47,282 bases of DNA from Terriglobales bacterium (lineage in GTDB: Bacteria > Acidobacteriota > Terriglobia > Terriglobales > Acidobacteriaceae). How positions within the stretch are numbered: the stretch's first letter is position 1; each line of letters opens with the position of its first letter. The notes below the pieces were generated by a model. That model worked only from the letters and a program-made list of their open reading frames with translations, searched no databases and was not told the DNA's origin. Location of the stretch: assembly GCA_035543055.1 (NCBI GenBank), contig DATKKJ010000048.1, positions 1 through 47,282 of the forward strand, written 5' to 3'. A program made the position numbers and the translations under genes. Positions 43,517 through 47,282 of this stretch are shown here, in pieces.

Positions 43517-44236
43517 ATGCACATTCGTCGAGGCGCGTTGCTCATCGCCACGGTCGTTCTGGCGACGCTTGCCGGCGCGCAGGCCGGCAGGACAACGGCA
43601 GGCCAGACGCTGAACGCGACGGCGCTGCCGGTCCCGGCCGGCGCCCTGCTCGATGGCTCGGCCGCGTGGAGTCAGGTCCCCGTCCACCGGATCAGCCTGA
43701 ACCGCACGCCGCCTTTGTATGACACGGATGAGCCGGCGACACTGGAGGTCGCGGTGCTCGACGCCCGGGTCGCGCGCGCCGGCGGCAAGCTGCTGGTGCA
43801 GATGTCCTGGGCCGATCCCACCCAGGACTCCGCTGCCCTGCCGGAGGTGCCGAAGACCGCTCCAGAAACGCGGTTCCTCAAAGTCCCCACGGAAGCCAAT
43901 GACCGGTTCTTCGATGCGGCCGCCGTCATGTTCCCCGAAAAGCCGGGAGCGATGGCTCCATCGCTGCAGATGGGAGACTCCGAGGACCCGGTGCAGATCT
44001 ACTACTGGAGCGCGGTGCGCGGGCCGATGGTGATGCAGGCTGCCGGACGGGGCACCACTCACCGGAGTGGAGCGACCTTCCCCGCTCGCAGCCTCTACGA
44101 GAAGGGCCGGTGGACCGTGGTCTTCGAGCTGCCCGACCTCGCCGGGGGCACGCCCTTGGCGTTCGCCGTGTGGAATGGGAGCCAGCAGGACCGCGACGGG
44201 CGAAAGTACTTCTCCGTATGGCAGGTCCTGAAGTGA
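43517..44236 (+). CDS. Heme b-binding gamma subunit (ethylbenzene-dehydrogenase-like)
   Basis: A 239-residue periplasmic protein with a cleavable signal peptide (LIATVVLATLAGAQA). The beta-rich domain has the family pattern DAAAVMFPEKPG, LQMGDSEDPVQIYYW and FAVWNGSQQDRDGRKYFS seen in EbdC, DdhC and SerC, where one b heme is bound by Met and Lys. It would exchange electrons between the beta subunit and a c-type cytochrome. AGGAG lies 8 bases before the ATG; a GTG 9 bp earlier is less likely. It follows beta by 11 bp. Confidence 0.9.
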   Translation: MHIRRGALLIATVVLATLAGAQAGRTTAGQTLNATALPVPAGALLDGSAAWSQVPVHRISLNRTPPLYDTDEPATLEVAVLDARVARAGGKLLVQMSWADPTQDSAALPEVPKTAPETRFLKVPTEANDRFFDAAAVMFPEKPGAMAPSLQMGDSEDPVQIYYWSAVRGPMVMQAAGRGTTHRSGATFPARSLYEKGRWTVVFELPDLAGGTPLAFAVWNGSQQDRDGRKYFSVWQVLK

Positions 44237-44244
44237 GTGCATCC

Positions 44245-44865
44245 ATGGCAGTAGCCGGCGAGACGCGCACTTCCCCGAGATTCGATTGGGAAGACCTCGA
44301 CCTGTACAGATTTTTCGCGTTCGCCTTCGGAGCACCCTCACCAGAGCGCTTCGACATTCTCGCGCAACCGGCCTTGAGGGCTGCGCTTCCGGAGCTCTGG
44401 CGGCGTCTGGGCTGCGCGGGAGGTCCCCCGGAGTTTGACTGGTTCACGGACTATGCGGAGTACGAAGCCACCTACATCGCCCTGTTCGATGTTGGTGTCC
44501 CCGAGCCTCCGGTCCCACTTTTCGAGTCTGCGCACGACAAGACGAAGCCGGCGCAGGAGATCGCGCTCGAGAACACGTGGTTCTACGACACCCTCGGGCT
44601 GAAGTGGGATTCAAACCAGGCTGTCCCCGACTATCTCATCACCCAGCTCGAGTTTCTGGCGGCGGTGCGCTACACCCGGGAAAATGCGCCGGACACCGGC
44701 GCTCTGGCGCAGCTCGAGACGGATTTCCTCCGCCGGCACATGCTCAACTGGGTCCCCGCGGCGAGCGCCAAGCTGTCTCGGGTTGCCGATTGTCCCTTCG
44801 TTCCTCTCCTGATCATGCTTGCGGTCGTCCTACAGGGCGATTCGAAGCAACGCGCAAGCGGTTGA
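44245..44865 (+). CDS. TorD/DmsD-family molybdoenzyme chaperone
   Basis: A 206-residue alpha-helical cytoplasmic chaperone. It should bind the Tat signal of the alpha subunit and hold it until the molybdenum cofactor and Fe-S cluster are inserted. The family features are LYRFFAFAFGAPSPERFDIL, PPVPLFESAHDK and AVPDYLITQLEFLAAV, the last matching the conserved (E/P)DH(L)xxELEF region. It begins 8 bp after the gamma stop; an overlapping GTG at 44233 is an alternative start. It completes an A-B-C-D order like that of ebd and pcr operons. Confidence 0.88.
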   Translation: MAVAGETRTSPRFDWEDLDLYRFFAFAFGAPSPERFDILAQPALRAALPELWRRLGCAGGPPEFDWFTDYAEYEATYIALFDVGVPEPPVPLFESAHDKTKPAQEIALENTWFYDTLGLKWDSNQAVPDYLITQLEFLAAVRYTRENAPDTGALAQLETDFLRRHMLNWVPAASAKLSRVADCPFVPLLIMLAVVLQGDSKQRASG

Positions 44866-44935
44866 GGCCACCTGCGGCAAATCAGTGAAATCGCTGGAAG
44901 GCTGCGGAAACACAGGGCTTGCAACGGGGATGAGT

Positions 44936-44975
44936 TGGTGAGCGCGGAAGGAATCGAACCTTCAACCTACTGACC
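44936..44975 (-). other. tRNA-Lys-like 3' fragment (attachment-site remnant)
   Basis: On the minus strand this reads the 3' half of a tRNA: anticodon-stem end GTCAGT, variable loop AGGTT, a perfect T-arm GAAGG-TTCGATT-CCTTC, acceptor strand CGCGCTC, discriminator A and CCA. The pattern TCAGTAGGTTGAAGG is typical of tRNA-Lys (CTT). The sequence upstream of the anticodon stem does not fold into a D-arm and no matching GAGCGCG acceptor strand exists, so the tRNA is incomplete. Such fragments mark the displaced end of elements integrated into tRNA genes. Confidence 0.7.
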
Positions 44976-45027
44976 TGCTATCAGGAACCATAAACAAATG
45001 GTTTCAACGGTTTCCCGACCCCTCTTT

Positions 45028-45077
45028 TGGTAACAAGTAGGCAGTTTCAGCCATGGTTGTTACCAGATTTGTTACCA
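45028..45077. repeat. Three copies of a 9-bp repeat next to the tRNA fragment
   Basis: TTGTTACCA occurs at 45057-45065 and 45069-45077 (direct, 12 bp apart), and as its inverse TGGTAACAA at 45028-45036. They lie on the element side of the tRNA fragment, as integrase arm-binding sites do. The remainder of 44866-45235 contains no gene. Confidence 0.6.
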
Positions 45078-45235
45078 CGTCTCATTACTCACAATTCACT
45101 CACTCTCTCCGGCGACTTCTAGCCGCCAACAACGCTTGTCCGCCTGGCTGCCGGTTCTACAGGCTTGGTCTGCGTAAGAGGTACTGTTGGTTTAGAGGGG
45201 ACTGAGTCGGCTCACTTCTCATACAATGGCATTCA

Positions 45236-46807
45236 ATGTCGCGGAATCGCACGCACATTGCGCTCCTCGTGGCGGTGCTTGTGTCCGGGCTGCCCGCCCA
45301 AGTTACGCCTGCGGTTTCTGATCTGCCATCCGACCAGCAACTGATCGCGTTCCTGACGCAGTCCATCGCATGGTACCGCCACCTCGGGGTCGAAACACAA
45401 ATCGCGGCCAATCCGGTCGATGTTGTGTTTCTGGAAGACAATCGGGTCATCGCAGCGCAGATTCTTCAACTATCGTTTGATTTCGCAAGAGCCGAGGCAT
45501 CGGTTGCGTCTTTATCTCCGCGCGGAACCCAACAAACGGACACTGCGGCCGCGGGCGGCGCCTCGCCGGAATTGGCGCGGGTTATTCAGGTGCAAGCCCA
45601 GGCGGAGATTGCAGCCCGGGAAGCAACCCAGCAAATGGAGGATCTCAAGAAGCAGCTTGTGACCGCGCGCGGAGCGGACCGCCACAAATTGCTGGCTGCC
45701 CTGGATGCTACGCGAAGCCGCCTGGATCTTCTCAATGCAGGATTGGCAAGTCTTCACGAGGTAGTTGAATTTGCGCGAACAACTGGAGGGCGCGGCACCG
45801 GCGATTTAACCTCCACCGTCGAGGACCTTGCACGAACTGTTCCCAACGTCACTAACGCGGTTCCACCATCGAAAACGCTGAATTCCGATCTGGGAGCGGC
45901 CATCGGACCACGCGGTACCGGCATCCTCGGTATCAGTTCGGAGGTTTCAGCGCTGGCGCGAAAACTTCGCATCGTCGATGAAGAGATCCGCGAAACTGCA
46001 AACCTGAGGCTATCTACCCAAGCGCTCCGTAATCCTCTCGCCGCTTACTTTGACAAACAGTTCTCGGTGATGGCGACTAAGGTGCTTCAGGCTAACGATC
46101 CCCAGGCGTTGCAACTGCAAAAGGCGCAACTGGACGAGCTTCGAGGCAGGGTGAAGGCGCTTGCGCCGGCAATTGTGGCGCTGGATAAGCAGATCGTGCT
46201 GCTCGGCGCCTACACCTCCCACCTTAACACTTGGCGTGCAGCCGTGGTCAGCGAAAATGAGAAGGCATGGAAGAACCTCATTTTGCATGTGCTTGGGGTC
46301 GCGGTAGTCATTGGCGCACTGCTCATCATAGGTGTGGTTGCGCGAAGGGCCACTCGACGCCACGTGCGCGATGTTGAGCGCCGGCATGTCATGCTCGTGG
46401 TCCAGAGGGTTGTCCTTTGGTTCACGATGGTGGTGGTCGGCGCGTTTGCCTTTGCCTCCGACTGGACGTCTTTGGCTACGTTTTTCGGACTTGTGACGGC
46501 CGGGATCGCGGTAGCGCTTCAGAGTTTCATCGTCTCCGCCGCTGGTTACTTCGTGCTGGTGGGAAGGCGCGGAATACGCATTGGCGACCGAGTGCAGATT
46601 TCAGGGGTCATGGGGGACGTGACCGATATTGGTTGGCTGCAATTCCAAGTCGGGGAGATCGACAGCCGAACGCAGCAGCCCACGGGCAACGTGGTTACAT
46701 TCTCGAATTCATTGGTATTGTCGTCGCCGGCTACGGGCCTATCGAAGCTGAATCGGGACTACGTGAAGCCCCCAAAAAAGGAAGCTGCCGCCACAACAGA
46801 GCGCTAG
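45236..46807 (+). CDS. MscS-family mechanosensitive channel with long periplasmic N-terminus
   Basis: A 523-residue protein with a signal-peptide-like N-terminus (IALLVAVLVSGLPAQVTPA). A long helical, Gln/Ala-rich periplasmic region of about 310 residues probably forms coiled coils (QAQAEIAAREATQQMEDLKK). Two or three membrane helices follow. The pore-lining and beta-domain part has TFFGLVTAGIAVALQSFIVS and RGIRIGDRVQISGVMGDVTD, diagnostic for MscS. The C-terminal alpha/beta vestibule is short. It probably releases solutes on hypo-osmotic shock. The start ATG is chosen for the signal peptide; no strong ribosome site is visible. Confidence 0.88.
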   Translation: MSRNRTHIALLVAVLVSGLPAQVTPAVSDLPSDQQLIAFLTQSIAWYRHLGVETQIAANPVDVVFLEDNRVIAAQILQLSFDFARAEASVASLSPRGTQQTDTAAAGGASPELARVIQVQAQAEIAAREATQQMEDLKKQLVTARGADRHKLLAALDATRSRLDLLNAGLASLHEVVEFARTTGGRGTGDLTSTVEDLARTVPNVTNAVPPSKTLNSDLGAAIGPRGTGILGISSEVSALARKLRIVDEEIRETANLRLSTQALRNPLAAYFDKQFSVMATKVLQANDPQALQLQKAQLDELRGRVKALAPAIVALDKQIVLLGAYTSHLNTWRAAVVSENEKAWKNLILHVLGVAVVIGALLIIGVVARRATRRHVRDVERRHVMLVVQRVVLWFTMVVVGAFAFASDWTSLATFFGLVTAGIAVALQSFIVSAAGYFVLVGRRGIRIGDRVQISGVMGDVTDIGWLQFQVGEIDSRTQQPTGNVVTFSNSLVLSSPATGLSKLNRDYVKPPKKEAAATTER

Positions 46808-46858
46808 ACTACGGGCTGCCTCTCACATGTCCGGATCGAAGCTGCCACATCCAAAGTG

Positions 46859-47282
46859 CTACTCTGCCGCCGCACTTTGGCTCAACTCCCTTGGCTTTCG
46901 CATCACGATCATGCAGACGGCCCCGATGACTGCCCAGAAGATGCTGCGCGCGCGCCGGCACAATGCAAGAGTCAATCCGGTAGTGGCCGGCACACCCAGA
47001 AACCTGGCAATCAGCATGTTCCCTCCTTCGTAAGTCCCCAGGTTCCCCGGGTTGAGCACGCCGAGAAGGTTAATGATCTTGGTGAGGCCCTCGACCACGA
47101 AGGCGCCGACCGCCGCGACGTGCGTTCCCATGAAGCGCAGGATCAGAAACACTTCCAACACCGCCAGCGCGTGCCACAAGAAATTCAGGGCCAGGCCCTT
47201 GGCAAAGGCGGCGGGCGCAACGCGATAAAACGTCAGGAGGTTGTGTTCGGCTGAATCGATGATCGGTTGCCGGGCGCTGACC
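46859..47282 (-). CDS. Flippase-like membrane protein (lysylphosphatidylglycerol-synthase TM-domain family), partial
   Basis: The C-terminal part of a membrane protein of the lysylphosphatidylglycerol synthase transmembrane/flippase-like family. The frame is open to the window edge, where SAEHNLLTFYRVAPAAFAKG precedes the predicted helices. Family-typical features are LEVFLILRFMGTH, EGLTKIINLLGVLNPGNLGTYEGG and ARSIFWAVIGAV. About 140 C-terminal residues are visible and the N-terminus lies beyond the window. Function is uncertain. Confidence 0.8.
   Translation of the reverse strand, partial: VSARQPIIDSAEHNLLTFYRVAPAAFAKGLALNFLWHALAVLEVFLILRFMGTHVAAVGAFVVEGLTKIINLLGVLNPGNLGTYEGGNMLIARFLGVPATTGLTLALCRRARSIFWAVIGAVCMIVMRKPRELSQSAAAE

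Noticed and set aside
44936-45060. Complete tRNA gene on the minus strand
   Set aside because: The T-arm, acceptor 3' strand and CCA are present, but no D-arm or 5' acceptor strand GAGCGCG can be found within the required distance. Only a 3' fragment is supported.

Overview
The window most likely comes from an acidobacterium (Acidobacteriota, Terriglobia-like). This is inferred from the combination of a large TonB-dependent receptor with an N-terminal carboxypeptidase-regulatory domain, a GAF-TonB energy transducer, high GC, F0 genes placed directly after complex I genes, and intergenic spacers full of short ACACRAAGG-type and ATTACCC-type repeats. No rRNA or complete tRNA gene is present, so the assignment rests on gene content only.

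Region 1 (1-13142, all minus strand) is an energy block. It holds nuoA-C-D-H-I-J-K-L-M-N, followed by an intrinsic terminator and then atpZ-atpI-atpB-atpE, which ends in a strong terminator. nuoB, nuoE, nuoF and nuoG are absent, and a four-helix-bundle gene sits between nuoD and nuoH. The c subunit carries a Gln/Glu-Ser/Tyr set resembling Na+-binding c-rings. Spacers are packed with repeats, including a 30-bp-arm inverted repeat that abuts the atpI start.

Region 2 (13143-30557) is mostly housekeeping and envelope functions on mixed strands: lysS, an AHSA1-type protein, a tiny Cys-rich protein, a hemolysin III-type membrane protein, a GAF-TonB protein, beta-carbonic anhydrase, a STAS protein, an S9 peptidase, a TonB-dependent receptor, a rifampin-phosphotransferase-like phosphohistidine enzyme and a PEP-CTERM protein.

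Region 3 (30756-34181, minus) holds small accessory genes: an autoregulated-looking ArsR/AHSA1/DoxX operon, a lower-GC DUF4256 gene, an alpha/beta hydrolase and a carboxymuconolactone decarboxylase/AhpD-like gene. In the last of these the second Cys of the CxxC motif is an in-frame TGA, followed at bacterial-SECIS distance by a perfect hairpin with a GGG loop. This is the strongest candidate novelty: a CxxU selenoprotein.

Region 4 (34339-44865, plus) is a compact eight-gene respiratory module: a GltD-like NAD(P)H/FAD/Fe-S oxidoreductase, a Rieske protein, a fused b6-type cytochrome b, a hexaheme cytochrome c, then a periplasmic type II DMSO-reductase-family molybdoenzyme (alpha, beta, heme-b gamma) and its TorD-like chaperone. 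It looks like one electron-transfer chain linking NAD(P)H, quinone and cytochrome c pools to a Mo enzyme. The substrate cannot be read from sequence.

Region 5 (44866-47282) begins with a tRNA-Lys-like 3' fragment and three copies of a 9-bp repeat, which resemble the end of an integrated element. It continues with an MscS channel gene and a truncated flippase-like membrane protein gene at the window edge.
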